Assembly (NCBI RefSeq): GCF_004761975.1
Contig: NZ_RQII01000004.1
Span: 1-64,000 of the forward strand
Direction: 5' to 3'
Origin: Planococcus koreensis
GTDB taxonomy: Bacteria; Bacillota; Bacilli; Bacillales_A; Planococcaceae
DNA length: 64,000 nucleotides
Each line of letters begins with the position of its first letter. The first letter of the stretch is position 1. Positions 17,600-26,905 of this stretch are shown one piece after another. Made by a program: the position numbers and the translations under genes. Below the pieces are notes generated by a model. It did not search any database and was not told where the DNA came from. It worked only from the letters and a program-made list of their open reading frames with translations.

Positions 17600-18945
17600 G
17601 ATTTTTGTTCCTCCTTTGATTTTTCCATCCATTCCGGCAGCACGGAAGTTGCGTATGCACCAGAAGCAAACGGTTCTGAACCGATAAATTCACGGTATAA
17701 CGGCAAATTGGTTTTAACACCGACTATTGAAGCTTGATTGAAAAAATTCTGTGATTTATTCAAAGCGTCTGCCCGGTCAATGCCCGTGATGATCACTTTT
17801 GAAATCATCGGATCGTAAAACGGTGTTACGGTGTTGCCTTGTTCGTAGCCCGTTTCAATGCGCGCGCCTTGGCCCCATTCGACCGTCTGCAATAAGCCAG
17901 GTGATGGAAAGAACGTTTTCGGGTCTTCCGCATAAATCCGGTATTCGATGGAATGGCCTGTTGAGCGGATGCTGTCCTGCGATGGCAATGTTCCGCCAGC
18001 CGCCACGTCGAGCTGCCATTCAACCAAATCGTAGCCCGTCACTTCTTCGGTGACTGGATGCTCGACTTGAAGGCGTGTGTTCATCTCGAGGAAATAGAAT
18101 TCATTGTTTTTATCAACGATGAATTCGACCGTCCCCGCATTCGTGTAGCTGACTGCTTTAGCTGCTTTGACCGCCGCATCGCATAATTGCTGGCGCACAT
18201 CTTCCGGCAGATCCGGTGACGGCGACTCTTCAATCACTTTCTGGTTGCGGCGCTGGACCGAACAATTGCGTTCGAATAAATGAACGATATTGCCCTGCTC
18301 ATCGCCAAAAATCTGCACTTCGATGTGGCGTGAATCTGCAATGAATTTTTCTAAGTAAACGACGTCATCACCGAAATACGCTTTAGCACGGTTTTTGACA
18401 GACGCAAACTGCTGACTGAGCGCTTGCTCACTATCACAGCGCACCATGCCGATGCCGCCTCCGCCTGCACTCGCTTTTAACATCAGCGGATAGCCGATTT
18501 TAGCAGCTTCTTCGATCGCTTCGTCAATCGTAGCAACCCCATTGACCGTTCCAGGCACTACAGGGACGCCTGCTTTCGCCATGGTTTGCCGGGATTCGAG
18601 CTTGTCGCCCATTTTTTCTATGATATCCGCGGAAGGTCCGATAAAAATCAGGCCGGCTTCTGCCACTTTACGGGCAAAGTCCGCGTTTTCCGACAACAGC
18701 CCATAGCCGGGATGAATCGCTTCGGCGTTATGCGCTTTTGCGGCTTCAATGATTTTGTCTGCTTGCAGATAAGACTGCACGACCGGATTCGGTCCGATCA
18801 ATACTGCTTCAGTCGCTTCGTTGACGTAAGGCAGATCCCCATCTGCCTCGGAATGGATAGCGACCGTTTCGATGCCAAGGCGGCTGCACGTGCGGATAAT
18901 GCGGCGCGCAATTTCGCCTCGGTTCGCGATCAGGATTTTTTTCAT
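17596..18945 (-). CDS. Biotin carboxylase subunit of acyl-CoA carboxylase
   Basis: ATP-grasp enzyme carboxylating the biotin carrier with bicarbonate. 449 aa, normal for AccC. Motifs in order: KKILIANRGEIARRI at the start, HPGYGLLSENADFA (about 75-90), the glycine-rich ATP loop KASAGGGGIGM (about 159-169), EVQIFGDEQGN, RNCSVQRRNQKVIEESP, and EMNTRLQVEHPVTE with the catalytic Glu/Arg. It is the first gene of the operon biotin carboxylase-carrier-carboxyltransferase, like yngH-yngHB in B. subtilis. A main AccC probably exists elsewhere. A cre-type CcpA box overlaps its promoter. Confidence 0.94.
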   Translation of the reverse strand: MKKILIANRGEIARRIIRTCSRLGIETVAIHSEADGDLPYVNEATEAVLIGPNPVVQSYLQADKIIEAAKAHNAEAIHPGYGLLSENADFARKVAEAGLIFIGPSADIIEKMGDKLESRQTMAKAGVPVVPGTVNGVATIDEAIEEAAKIGYPLMLKASAGGGGIGMVRCDSEQALSQQFASVKNRAKAYFGDDVVYLEKFIADSRHIEVQIFGDEQGNIVHLFERNCSVQRRNQKVIEESPSPDLPEDVRQQLCDAAVKAAKAVSYTNAGTVEFIVDKNNEFYFLEMNTRLQVEHPVTEEVTGYDLVEWQLDVAAGGTLPSQDSIRSTGHSIEYRIYAEDPKTFFPSPGLLQTVEWGQGARIETGYEQGNTVTPFYDPMISKVIITGIDRADALNKSQNFFNQASIVGVKTNLPLYREFIGSEPFASGAYATSVLPEWMEKSKEEQKS

Positions 18946-18980
18946 ATTAGAAATACCCCCAATGTTTTTCTCCCTTCTCT

Positions 18981-19010
18981 AGCATATACGAATTTTGTAA
19001 GCGATTTCAA
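18981..19010 (-). promoter_or_regulatory. Promoter with overlapping cre (CcpA) site for the acyl-CoA carboxylase operon
   Basis: Minus-strand TTGAAA (19005-19010), 18-base spacer, TATGCT (18981-18986). The 14-mer at 18996-19009, TGTAAGCGATTTCA, matches the cre consensus TGWAANCGNTNWCA at every position and covers the -35 box. By established CcpA logic a site here represses transcription when glucose is plentiful; that this happens here is inference. Confidence 0.68.
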
Positions 19011-19061
19011 CTATTGGGACGAAATTTTCTAAATATATAAATTGAACCGATGATTCATTAT

Positions 19062-19305
19062 ATGGATACTCCGCAAAACTTCTACGAAGGTATTGAGCCA
19101 AGAATTGGGGCGATACCTTTGCGACGAAGCACGCAGTGCTGCAGGAGCACGTTTTTTTTGCCGCGTGCGAGCGCTAAGCCGCTTCGTCGCTGCGCTCCTG
19201 TTTCTGCATCGCTGCGCTAGCTTCGAAACATAGAAAAGCGTTGCAGGGTCTTAGCTGACTCGCTTTCCCGCAGGCGTCTCCGCAGTTTTGCTCCGTATCT
19301 TCAGA
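19062..19305. repeat. Mosaic intergenic repeat, copy 1
   Basis: Gene-free element bounded by inverted ends: GATAC-TCC-GCAAAACT at 19065-19080 and its counterpart GATAC-GGA-GCAAAACT read on the minus strand at 19284-19299. Inside are a module (about 19065-19126) and a second module (about 19201-19232, TGCATCGCTGCGCTAGCTTC) that both recur near 28.6 kb in a different relative orientation. No convincing coding capacity. The inverted ends give it a MITE-like look, but there is no visible target-site duplication. Confidence 0.6.
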
Positions 19306-19466
19306 ATTGCAGATTTACATAAATATTTTATTTTCAAAGTGCTTATTAAGCGAAGGCACGATCAAGGGCTAGGCGAAGCAATGAGACGAGTATTCTTCTC
19401 GACTCAGGGCGGGAGCCATGCCCGGTGCGGTGTATAAACTATAAATTCTTATTCTCAGCCTAAATA
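19306..19466. other. Gene-free stretch between repeat copy 1 and the enoyl-CoA hydratase terminator
   Basis: No convincing open frame or strong promoter. A small hairpin can form at about 19382-19404 and a GC-rich patch at about 19406-19430 (GGGCGGGAGCCATGCCC). I do not recognise an RNA family here. Confidence 0.4.
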
Positions 19467-19494
19467 GAAAAAAGACTCCCAACAAGCGGGAGCC
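19467..19494 (-). terminator. Terminator after the enoyl-CoA hydratase gene
   Basis: Seven-base-pair GC-rich stem (19474-19480 with 19488-19494) directly abutting the stop codon, followed on the minus strand by six T. Confidence 0.85.
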
Positions 19495-20247
19495 TTATTT
19501 TTTGGATTTTGACAGGAAATTATCGACTGCTTCGTGGTGCGCGTCTTCTGCCCAAAGCTTGGCGCAGCGGCTGACTTCGGCTTCTACCCGTTCTTTCAGG
19601 TTAGTGGACTGCCATTGTCTGATGGCAATTTCCTTATAGGCTTGGTGGACTTCCGGCAGAATTTTTTTCATCGACCGGATAAAATCCGCCACATCGCCAT
19701 CTTCTTTGATGATCTTTGTCGCCCATCCATTCTCCAGCAATTCATCCGCTGTATAAGGCTTGGCGTCGCACAGCATCTTTAAAGCATGGTCATGGCGCAG
19801 CATGTCCAATAAGTAGGTACCGCCGCCCCAGCCGCTTGTAATGGCCAGCGTGCCCTGTATAAAGCCGCATTTAGCATGTTCTCTTACGAGCCTGTAATCG
19901 CACGCCGTGGCAATCTCGCATCCGCCGCCGACTGCTGCCCCATTAACGAGCGCAATCACCGGCACAGGCAATGTCTTAATGCCATAAAGAACGTCGCTCA
20001 TGCGCTTTAGCATCGGATATGCCTGTTCCTCTGTCTTTAACTCGTGAAAGACCGACAAATCGCCTCCAGAGCAGAAAGCCTGCGTGCCAGCTGCTGTAAT
20101 GATGACGAAACGCGGTTTCAAGGTATGTACTTTGGTTATTAAGGTTTCAAGGCCTTCCATGACATCTGCGTTGATCGCATTGCGGATATCCGGCCGGTCA
20201 ATTGTAAAAGTCAGGATTCCTTCTGCCAATTCAATTTTGTATGACAT
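19495..20247 (-). CDS. Enoyl-CoA hydratase/isomerase family protein
   Basis: Crotonase-fold enzyme acting on acyl-CoA thioesters, probably in fatty-acid or branched-chain catabolism. 250 aa from ATG 20247 with AAGGGGTGG upstream. It has FCSGGDLSVF (first oxyanion-hole segment) and NGAAVGGGCEIATACDYRLV (second). The usual hydratase glutamate pair cannot be assigned with confidence: the segment GFIQGTLAITSGWGGGTYL has Gln where many hydratases have Glu, so an isomerase, decarboxylase or other crotonase activity is possible. It lies just downstream of rpmF and its terminator. Confidence 0.87.
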   Translation of the reverse strand: MSYKIELAEGILTFTIDRPDIRNAINADVMEGLETLITKVHTLKPRFVIITAAGTQAFCSGGDLSVFHELKTEEQAYPMLKRMSDVLYGIKTLPVPVIALVNGAAVGGGCEIATACDYRLVREHAKCGFIQGTLAITSGWGGGTYLLDMLRHDHALKMLCDAKPYTADELLENGWATKIIKEDGDVADFIRSMKKILPEVHQAYKEIAIRQWQSTNLKERVEAEVSRCAKLWAEDAHHEAVDNFLSKSKK

Positions 20248-20274
20248 CTTGCCACCCCTTATTTTTGGATAGAG

Positions 20275-20314
20275 AAAAAGGCTATCGAGAGCCATGGCCT
20301 CTCAATAGCCTTTT
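20275..20314 (-). terminator. Strong terminator after rpmF
   Basis: Stem of about 16 base pairs (20276-20291 with 20299-20314) with A and T tracts on either side, so it can act in both directions. It separates rpmF from the enoyl-CoA hydratase gene. Confidence 0.9.
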
Positions 20315-20330
20315 AGCAGCAAATACTGGT

Positions 20331-20507
20331 TTACTTGCTTGCTACAACTTCTTTCCCTTTGTATGATCCACATGCTTTGCAGACGTGGTGAGCCAATTTC
20401 GATTCGCCACAGCTTGGGCAGTTTACCATGCCCGGCACTGACAATTTGAAATGTGTACGGCGTTTTCTTTTAACGGTTTTGGACGTTCTTCTAGCTGGTA
20501 CAGCCAT
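20331..20507 (-). CDS. rpmF: 50S ribosomal protein L32, zinc-binding form
   Basis: Small large-subunit ribosomal protein. 58 aa from ATG 20507 with a long Shine-Dalgarno match (AAGGAGGTG). The N-terminus [19 protein letters not shown] is typical, and four cysteines (30, 33, 43, 46) form the zinc ribbon, so this is the zinc-containing version rather than the cysteine-free paralogue induced under zinc starvation in some bacteria. Co-transcribed with the DUF177 gene, 24 bases upstream, as in most bacteria. Confidence 0.97.
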   Translation of the reverse strand: MAVPARRTSKTVKRKRRTHFKLSVPGMVNCPSCGESKLAHHVCKACGSYKGKEVVASK

Positions 20508-20531
20508 TGGTGACACCTCCTTACAATGATT

Positions 20532-21065
20532 CTATTCATCTGACTGATCAAAATACTTTGCTAAATCAGCAAGTCTTGGATCCGGTTTTGGTGGTGCTTC
20601 AGCTTTCTCGGCTTCCACTTGTTCATCTGTTGTGTACGACCAATCCTTGCCGCCTTTAATAACGGCTTCATCGGCGTCTTCCTTAAAGACTTGTATCGGA
20701 ATCTCAAGCAGGACCAGTTCTTCGAGTATCGGCTGAAGATCAATTGTTTCAGCGTCTACAAAATGAACATTTTCATCCTTGCTTCCCCGGTCTTTTTCGG
20801 ACCAAGAGAAGATTTCAACCGATTCAATGTCGATAGGGAATTCAACATCTTCCCAAGTTCGTGCACAAGGCAAGATTAACATGCCTTCGAGATGGAGCTT
20901 GCACGTCGTTTGTTGTGAACCAACTGTACACTTTCCTGTGACCCGCACAGCTGAAATTTCGCGAATATCGCTATTGCGCTTTTTCACTGCATCAAGCCGA
21001 ACAGTTTCGTCAATTGGCATTCCGTCTTTGCGATGCTTCTGAAGCTGTTGAATCGCGATTTTCAT
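20532..21065 (-). CDS. ylbN: YceD/DUF177 family protein
   Basis: 177 aa soluble protein of the YceD (DUF177) family, encoded immediately upstream of rpmF across bacteria and implicated in 23S rRNA metabolism in plants and bacteria. The central GKCTVGSQQTTCKLHLEG matches the family; in many members one of these cysteines lies in a C-x2-C-type setting. The tail ends DPRLADLAKYFDQ, a conserved pattern. ATG 21065 follows a good promoter, TTGACA-17-TACAAT. Confidence 0.9.
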   Translation of the reverse strand: MKIAIQQLQKHRKDGMPIDETVRLDAVKKRNSDIREISAVRVTGKCTVGSQQTTCKLHLEGMLILPCARTWEDVEFPIDIESVEIFSWSEKDRGSKDENVHFVDAETIDLQPILEELVLLEIPIQVFKEDADEAVIKGGKDWSYTTDEQVEAEKAEAPPKPDPRLADLAKYFDQSDE

Positions 21066-21094
21066 AAAGTATCACCTCTAAGACAACAAAGTTT

Positions 21095-21123
21095 ATTGTA
21101 TAATGTACAGAAAAGGATGTCAA
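21095..21123 (-). promoter_or_regulatory. SigA promoter for the ylbN-rpmF operon
   Basis: Minus-strand TTGACA (21118-21123, perfect), 17-base spacer, TACAAT (21095-21100, five of six), 30 bases before the ylbN start. It is the best promoter match in this part of the window. Confidence 0.85.
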
Positions 21124-21193
21124 GATAAAATCTTGTCAGGGTGTACCTGATATCAGTAAACTGTATTGTAAGTTTACCAAAGGGGAGAATTAA

Positions 21194-22393
21194 ATGAAAG
21201 CTACAGGCATTGTTGTTGAATATAATCCGTTTCACAACGGCCATCTGTACCACGCGCAGCAAGCACGGCAGAAGGCTGGCGCAGATGTGGTGATTGCCGT
21301 AATGAGCGGGCAATTTCTTCAGCGCGGTGAGCCGGCGTTCGCTGATAAATGGACGCGGACGGAAATGGCGCTTGCCTCAGGAATCGATATCGTCTTTGAA
21401 TTGCCATATGTCTATGCAACTGCACAGGCGTCCGATTTTGCAAAAGGCGCGATTGAGCTGTTGGGAGCTGCAGGCTGTGAATCTTTCTGTTTCGGCAGCG
21501 AAGAAGGCTCTATCGAACCTTTCTTGAACACTTGGGAGCTGCTGGACAGCCAGCGTGATACTTATGAACGATCGATTCATGAAGCCGTCCAAACCGGTAT
21601 CAGCTATCCAAAGGCGTTGAACGAAGCTTACCACAGCCTCACCGGTTCTCGCAGCGGATTTGCCGATTTGGCGAAACCGAATAATATTTTGGGCTTTCAT
21701 TATATTGAAGCTGCCCAGAAAAGCGGCTCCACCATCAAGCCTTTGACCATCCAGCGGATCGCCGCTGGCTACCATGATCCGATTCAACCAGGCTCGAACA
21801 TCGCGAGCGCCACTGGCATCCGGCGCGCTTTTTTCGAAGAAGGCTCCCTGGAAGGGATTGAAAATTACCTGCCCGCCCCTTCACTGTCGGCTTTGAAAGC
21901 CTTTCATGAGGATTACGGCGCTTTTGGCAGCTGGACTCAATTTTATCCGTTGCTGCGCTATAGCATCCTGAAAGAACGCCCCCATAATATAAAACGTTTC
22001 TCGGAAGTTGCGGAAGGAATTGAACACCTGATTTTCGAATCGGCGAAAAAGGAGCCCACATTCGAAGGATTTATTAATCGTGTTAAATCAAAGCGCTATA
22101 CCCGCACCCGGATTCAACGCATGCTCACGCACATCTATACAGGGTTCACGTGGGACCAGCTCCGGTCATTCGAAGGGCCGTCCTATTTGCGGCTTTTGGG
22201 GATGTCGGAAACGGGTCGCCATTACCTGAATGGACAAAAAAAGAATATCGGCCTCCCGCTCATCAGCCGTGCCGCCGATTTGGCGGACCCGATGGGGGAA
22301 ATCGATATTCATGCCAGTTCCATGTATTTTCTCGGGCTTGGCGCAGACAATTTGAAGCGCGAATACACGACGCCGCCGATTTATTTCGGCTGA
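21194..22393 (+). CDS. tmcAL: tRNA(Met) cytidine acetate ligase TmcAL
   Basis: Nucleotidyltransferase-fold enzyme (formerly YlbM) that uses acetate and ATP to make N4-acetylcytidine at the wobble position of elongator tRNA-Met. 399 aa. The ATP-binding HxGH motif is FHNGH (residues 13-17) after GIVVEYNPF; FCFGSEEGS and KPNNILGFHYIEA are further conserved blocks. Strong GGGGAG site upstream of ATG 21194. Divergent from ylbN; its 3' end overlaps the 3' end of the convergent protease gene by 13 bases. Confidence 0.95.
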   Translation: MKATGIVVEYNPFHNGHLYHAQQARQKAGADVVIAVMSGQFLQRGEPAFADKWTRTEMALASGIDIVFELPYVYATAQASDFAKGAIELLGAAGCESFCFGSEEGSIEPFLNTWELLDSQRDTYERSIHEAVQTGISYPKALNEAYHSLTGSRSGFADLAKPNNILGFHYIEAAQKSGSTIKPLTIQRIAAGYHDPIQPGSNIASATGIRRAFFEEGSLEGIENYLPAPSLSALKAFHEDYGAFGSWTQFYPLLRYSILKERPHNIKRFSEVAEGIEHLIFESAKKEPTFEGFINRVKSKRYTRTRIQRMLTHIYTGFTWDQLRSFEGPSYLRLLGMSETGRHYLNGQKKNIGLPLISRAADLADPMGEIDIHASSMYFLGLGADNLKREYTTPPIYFG

Positions 22394-23406
22394 AGCTCTT
22401 CTAGGTAGTCCATAGCCTCTTCAATCGTTTTAACGGGCACCACTTCCATGTCGGTGCCTATTTTTTCTGCCGTTTTTTTGGCCAGCGCATAATTGGATTC
22501 CGACGCACCTTCAGTTACATCATCCGGAGCAAAGAAAATTTCGATATCCTGGTTGTCGGCGGCAATTACTTTCTGGTCGATGCCTCCGATGCGCCCGACT
22601 GTACCGTCGCTTTCCATCGTGCCCGTTCCGGCAATATCATAGCCTTTGGTGATATCTTCATCAAGCAGCCGGTTCAAGATTTCCAGCGTGAACATCAAGC
22701 CGGCGGAAGGGCCGCCGATTTTTTCCGAGTCAATCGTCACTTCCGGATCTGTGGTGATTTCCTTGTTCTCAACAAATGCGATGCCGATCCCGATGCGCTC
22801 AGGGTCAGTCGGCAATGGAGCCAGTTCCACTGTGTCCGTGATTTCACGGTCTTCCCTTTCGTATACAAGTTCCACTTGTTGGCCTTCTTCCTGGCCGCTC
22901 AAGTATTCGACAAACTCTTCTTGTGTACTGAATTGATTGTCATCTACTGAAATGACGCGGTCTCCGGCTTCAAGTATTCCATCAGCCGCTCCGCCTTCGA
23001 GAACGGTCATGACGTAAACTCCGTTATTCGTCACTTCGTAAGGCTTGTCTGCAATGTCGAACGCCACTTGCAGCGCATTGACCTGGGAATCCGCCATCAT
23101 TTTCAATTGGCGGACATTGTATTCTTCATCGCTTTCATGCGGGCTTCTGACTTGATCCGCCGGCATGACTTTATAGCCGTCCTGGAATTTGGCGAACGCA
23201 TATAAAACCGGTGTCGCCTTCAGCAGCGAGATGGTCATCAAGCTGAGCGTCCCCTCGTCGTCTTCGTCCCCTCCAGCCACTTCCACAAGCGGACCTAATT
23301 CATACGCACCGCCTGGCCGTGAAATGTAGGAGTCCAGCGGATACGATGACAGCAAAACCGCTAAAGCGACAATAATGGCGAAAAACGCCAATTTTTTCTT
23401 TTTCAT
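22381..23406 (-). CDS. ylbL: Membrane-anchored PDZ/Lon-type serine protease YlbL (SepM-like)
   Basis: Membrane-bound serine protease with a PDZ domain and a Lon-type (S16) catalytic domain outside the membrane; in B. subtilis YlbL degrades the division inhibitor YneA, and in streptococci SepM processes pheromone. 341 aa: one N-terminal helix (about 6-23), PDZ domain about 125-200 (GVYVMTVLEGGAADGILEAGD), catalytic dyad Ser234 in GGPSAGLMF and Lys279 in GGIDQK. The stop lies inside the end of tmcAL on the other strand. Confidence 0.94.
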   Translation of the reverse strand: MKKKKLAFFAIIVALAVLLSSYPLDSYISRPGGAYELGPLVEVAGGDEDDEGTLSLMTISLLKATPVLYAFAKFQDGYKVMPADQVRSPHESDEEYNVRQLKMMADSQVNALQVAFDIADKPYEVTNNGVYVMTVLEGGAADGILEAGDRVISVDDNQFSTQEEFVEYLSGQEEGQQVELVYEREDREITDTVELAPLPTDPERIGIGIAFVENKEITTDPEVTIDSEKIGGPSAGLMFTLEILNRLLDEDITKGYDIAGTGTMESDGTVGRIGGIDQKVIAADNQDIEIFFAPDDVTEGASESNYALAKKTAEKIGTDMEVVPVKTIEEAMDYLEELQPK

Positions 23407-23442
23407 ATCGATTTCTTCCCCCCCTGCAGGCTAAATGACAAA

Positions 23443-24509
<1,067 letters not shown>

Positions 24510-24590
24510 TTTATCGCCTCTTATTTACTGATTTTCTTATGAAAAGAATGTGCTTAATGGTAAAATGGTTTTTGGAAAGGACGTGGTTTT

Positions 24591-24971
24591 ATGATACAGC
24601 GTTTTATCGAATTAGGAGAAGGATACGGAGATATCTTCGAACTCCGTGAACTCATCACAACAAATTCACACCGTTTCAAACACGGTTTTATATTTGTTTC
24701 AGAACAGCACGACGGCAAATCCACATTATCTGTGGCTGCTGCATTTGAACCGACTGCACAAGGCGGTTTCATGCCGATCTACATTTGCCGGGAGGGCATT
24801 CCAGAAAACTCAAAACGCCTCGAAATTTTTGAAGAGGCTGTCAAGGCACTGGGCCATACGCCGATTAAGATGGATGTGAAACATTCTTCGGCCTACGGCG
24901 AAAAACGGTTTTATTTCAGCCATTTGATCGCTATTTTGCGGTTGAACCATTATATCCCACCGATGCAATAA
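24591..24971 (+). CDS. ylbA: YlbA-like DUF7147 family protein
   Basis: 126 aa soluble protein beginning MIQRFIELGEGYGDIFEL, with the conserved PIYICREGIP segment in the middle; it resembles B. subtilis YlbA of the ylb region, whose function is unknown. No catalytic or metal motif is visible. The assignment rests on recalled similarity and on location. Its stop TAA (24969-24971) directly abuts the stop of the convergent ylbG with no bases between and no terminator. Confidence 0.72.
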   Translation: MIQRFIELGEGYGDIFELRELITTNSHRFKHGFIFVSEQHDGKSTLSVAAAFEPTAQGGFMPIYICREGIPENSKRLEIFEEAVKALGHTPIKMDVKHSSAYGEKRFYFSHLIAILRLNHYIPPMQ

Positions 24972-25244
24972 TTACAGGCCGATCTTATAATCGTATTCCT
25001 TCGCCTTATCGGGCTTGGCGTTTTCGTATTCGGTTTTCAGGAACGGGCGCTGCGATTCAAGCACCAGCTTGACGTAGGGCAATTTTGATAATTTGGTTTT
25101 AGTGCTTTCAATAACATCCTGATCCATATACAGCACAACATATTTCAATTTGCGGGAAATAAAATGGACATGCCCGAATTTCCGCAATGATTTTGCTTGC
25201 TTTAAATGATGCACATAAACGATGAGGCCTTGGCGATCATGCAT
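24972..25244 (-). CDS. ylbG: YlbG family protein (DUF2129/UPF0298)
   Basis: Small cytosolic protein of the YlbG family, encoded near ylbF in Bacillales; function unknown. 90 aa, exactly the B. subtilis length, starting at ATG 25244 ([16 protein letters not shown]), chosen because GAGGG sits six bases upstream; the ATG at 25250 would leave no spacing. [22 protein letters not shown] is the conserved core. Convergent and abutting with ylbA. Confidence 0.9.
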   Translation of the reverse strand: MHDRQGLIVYVHHLKQAKSLRKFGHVHFISRKLKYVVLYMDQDVIESTKTKLSKLPYVKLVLESQRPFLKTEYENAKPDKAKEYDYKIGL

Positions 25245-25351
25245 AATCATCCCTCTTTTCTTAACTTCTACAATACCATAGGTAAGAAAAAAGCCGCAAC
25301 TGAGGAAATCCTCGCAGCAGGCATGCCCACAATGCCCGTGCTCATTTAAAA

Positions 25352-25381
25352 ATGACATTCACATACCGGATTCGCTATAAT
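25352..25381 (+). promoter_or_regulatory. SigA promoter for the glycerophosphodiesterase gene
   Basis: ATGACA (25352-25357), 18-base spacer, perfect TATAAT (25376-25381), followed by AAGGGGG before the ATG at 25419. Confidence 0.7.
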
Positions 25382-25418
25382 AGTTTTAGTAGAATTTTCA
25401 AGGGGGTTTCTTATCCGC

Positions 25419-26330
25419 ATGGGCAAAAAGACAAAAATAGGAATTGCTGCCGTCGCAGTCGGAGCTGCCGCATGGGCTGGCTCTAAGGCAATCGCAACTC
25501 CCCAGGTGCGCCCTGGCAAAAAAGTGCTCACATATACAACACCGGCCATATTGGCACACCGCGGGGGCAGCGCAATCGCTCCCGAAAACTCGATGGCCGC
25601 CTTCACCAAATCCGCCGAACTTGGAGTGGATGGATTTGAAATCGACATCCGACTGACGAAAGACGAAGAAATCATCGTTTTCCATGACGAATTCCTCGAC
25701 CGTACGACAGATGGAGCTGGGCGCGTTGCCGATCTGGCTTTGCCTGAACTGCGCAAGCTGGACCTGGGCTACCGCTTTGCAGATGATAAAGAAAATAACC
25801 CTTACCGTGGAAAAGGCGAAACGATTGTCACGTTGAAGGAATTGATCGAAAAATTCCCGGACATGTGGATCAACATCGATATGAAAGATTCGCCAGAAAC
25901 CTACGAAGGAAGTTTGATTCCTTCTAAACTTTGGCGTTTGATCGATTCGCTTGGCGTGCATGACCGGGTAGTTGTCACAAGCTTCTTCGACGAGCAAATT
26001 GACCGCTTCAATTTATACGCACAAAACAGCGTCGCTATCGGCGCTGGCGAAAATGAAGTCCGGAAAGCTTATGCTGCCTTTAATAGCCAGTTTGGCCATT
26101 TGTACCAGCCGAAAGCGGACGTTTTCCAAATTCCGGTTAAGTCTTCGATGTTCCGATTGGATTTGCCGCGTTTCATCGCTTTTCTGTCGAATCTGAATGT
26201 TCCTGTTCATTATTGGGTGATCGACGAACCGGAAGCCATCAAGACTCTAGTCGCAGCCGGCGCAAAAGGCATCATTACAGACCGCCCGGACATTGCCCTA
26301 CAAACCGTTAAAGACGCTGAAAACAATTAA
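25419..26330 (+). CDS. Glycerophosphodiester phosphodiesterase
   Basis: Hydrolyses glycerophosphodiesters (deacylated phospholipid head groups) to glycerol-3-phosphate and an alcohol. 303 aa with an N-terminal hydrophobic Ala/Gly-rich segment (about residues 7-24) that is an uncleaved anchor or weak signal, so the enzyme is probably at the membrane outer face. TIM-barrel GDPD motifs: AHRGG (His47, Arg48), PENS (Glu56, Asn57), FEIDIRLT (Glu74, Asp76) and VFHD (His89). Own promoter and a shared bidirectional terminator, so monocistronic. Confidence 0.93.
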   Translation: MGKKTKIGIAAVAVGAAAWAGSKAIATPQVRPGKKVLTYTTPAILAHRGGSAIAPENSMAAFTKSAELGVDGFEIDIRLTKDEEIIVFHDEFLDRTTDGAGRVADLALPELRKLDLGYRFADDKENNPYRGKGETIVTLKELIEKFPDMWINIDMKDSPETYEGSLIPSKLWRLIDSLGVHDRVVVTSFFDEQIDRFNLYAQNSVAIGAGENEVRKAYAAFNSQFGHLYQPKADVFQIPVKSSMFRLDLPRFIAFLSNLNVPVHYWVIDEPEAIKTLVAAGAKGIITDRPDIALQTVKDAENN

Positions 26331-26340
26331 ATCCAATAAA

Positions 26341-26374
26341 AAAATGTGCAGCGGAGACGCTGCACATTTTTTTA
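26341..26374. terminator. Bidirectional terminator between the GDPD gene and ylbF
   Basis: Perfect 13-base-pair stem (26341-26353 with 26358-26370) closed by a GAGA tetraloop, with A tract on the left and T tract on the right, so it serves both convergent genes. Confidence 0.95.
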
Positions 26375-26385
26375 TAATTATGGCT

Positions 26386-26832
26386 CTAAGCTGAACACGA
26401 ACAGCCTCCACCCGTTCCACACCCGCTGCCGCAAGACGAATCGGATGAGAAAAATGGGTTGCTTGAAGGGATTTTTACGGCTTCTGAAACCGAGCGGCCG
26501 ATGATGAAGCTCACTTGGTCCATCAGATCCTGCAAATCGTTCTCCGCAAAGCGCAGCGCAGCGACTTGTTCATTCAAGTCGATTCTCCGCTTGTCGACAC
26601 GGATTTGTTTCATCACCCTGCTGTATTCAGGATGGTATTTGCCGAAGCGTTGAACTTCTTCATATTGGTCTTTCAACCTTGCAAAAGCTTGGATTTCATC
26701 TGCAAGATTTTTATCATTATATACATCACGGTAAGCTTGGCGATACGTTTCCGCCTGCTCCGATTGTAAAATCAGTTCGCTCAACTCTTCTGCAGAGTCA
26801 GTAATTTGAACCCATTCATAGGTCATGAACAT
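26386..26832 (-). CDS. ylbF: RicF/YlbF regulatory protein
   Basis: YlbF, with YmcA and YaaT, forms the RicAFT complex that binds iron-sulphur clusters and stimulates mRNA maturation by RNase Y and, in B. subtilis, competence, biofilm and sporulation pathways. 148 aa, close to B. subtilis (149). Helical N-terminal part with YEEVQRFGKYHPEY as the family hallmark, and a C-terminal cysteine cluster (CGSGCGTGGGCSCSA) that supplies cluster ligands. ATG 26832 has AGAGGAGG upstream. In an apparent non-sporulator its retention fits the RNase Y role. Confidence 0.93.
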   Translation of the reverse strand: MFMTYEWVQITDSAEELSELILQSEQAETYRQAYRDVYNDKNLADEIQAFARLKDQYEEVQRFGKYHPEYSRVMKQIRVDKRRIDLNEQVAALRFAENDLQDLMDQVSFIIGRSVSEAVKIPSSNPFFSSDSSCGSGCGTGGGCSCSA

Positions 26833-26905
26833 ATTGAATTCCTCCTCTACATTTCAATAATAGCAGAAATCCCATCATATTCATACATAGCGAAAGGACT
26901 GTCCC

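Noticed and set aside
19062-19305. Insertion sequence remnant
   Set aside because: Inverted ends exist but there is no transposase fragment and no target duplication, so it is listed only as a repeat.
25287-25316. Terminator-like hairpin with T run on the minus strand between ylbG and the GDPD gene
   Set aside because: The stem has a four-base bulge and few pairs, and no gene lies upstream on that strand; attenuation of ylbG cannot be supported.
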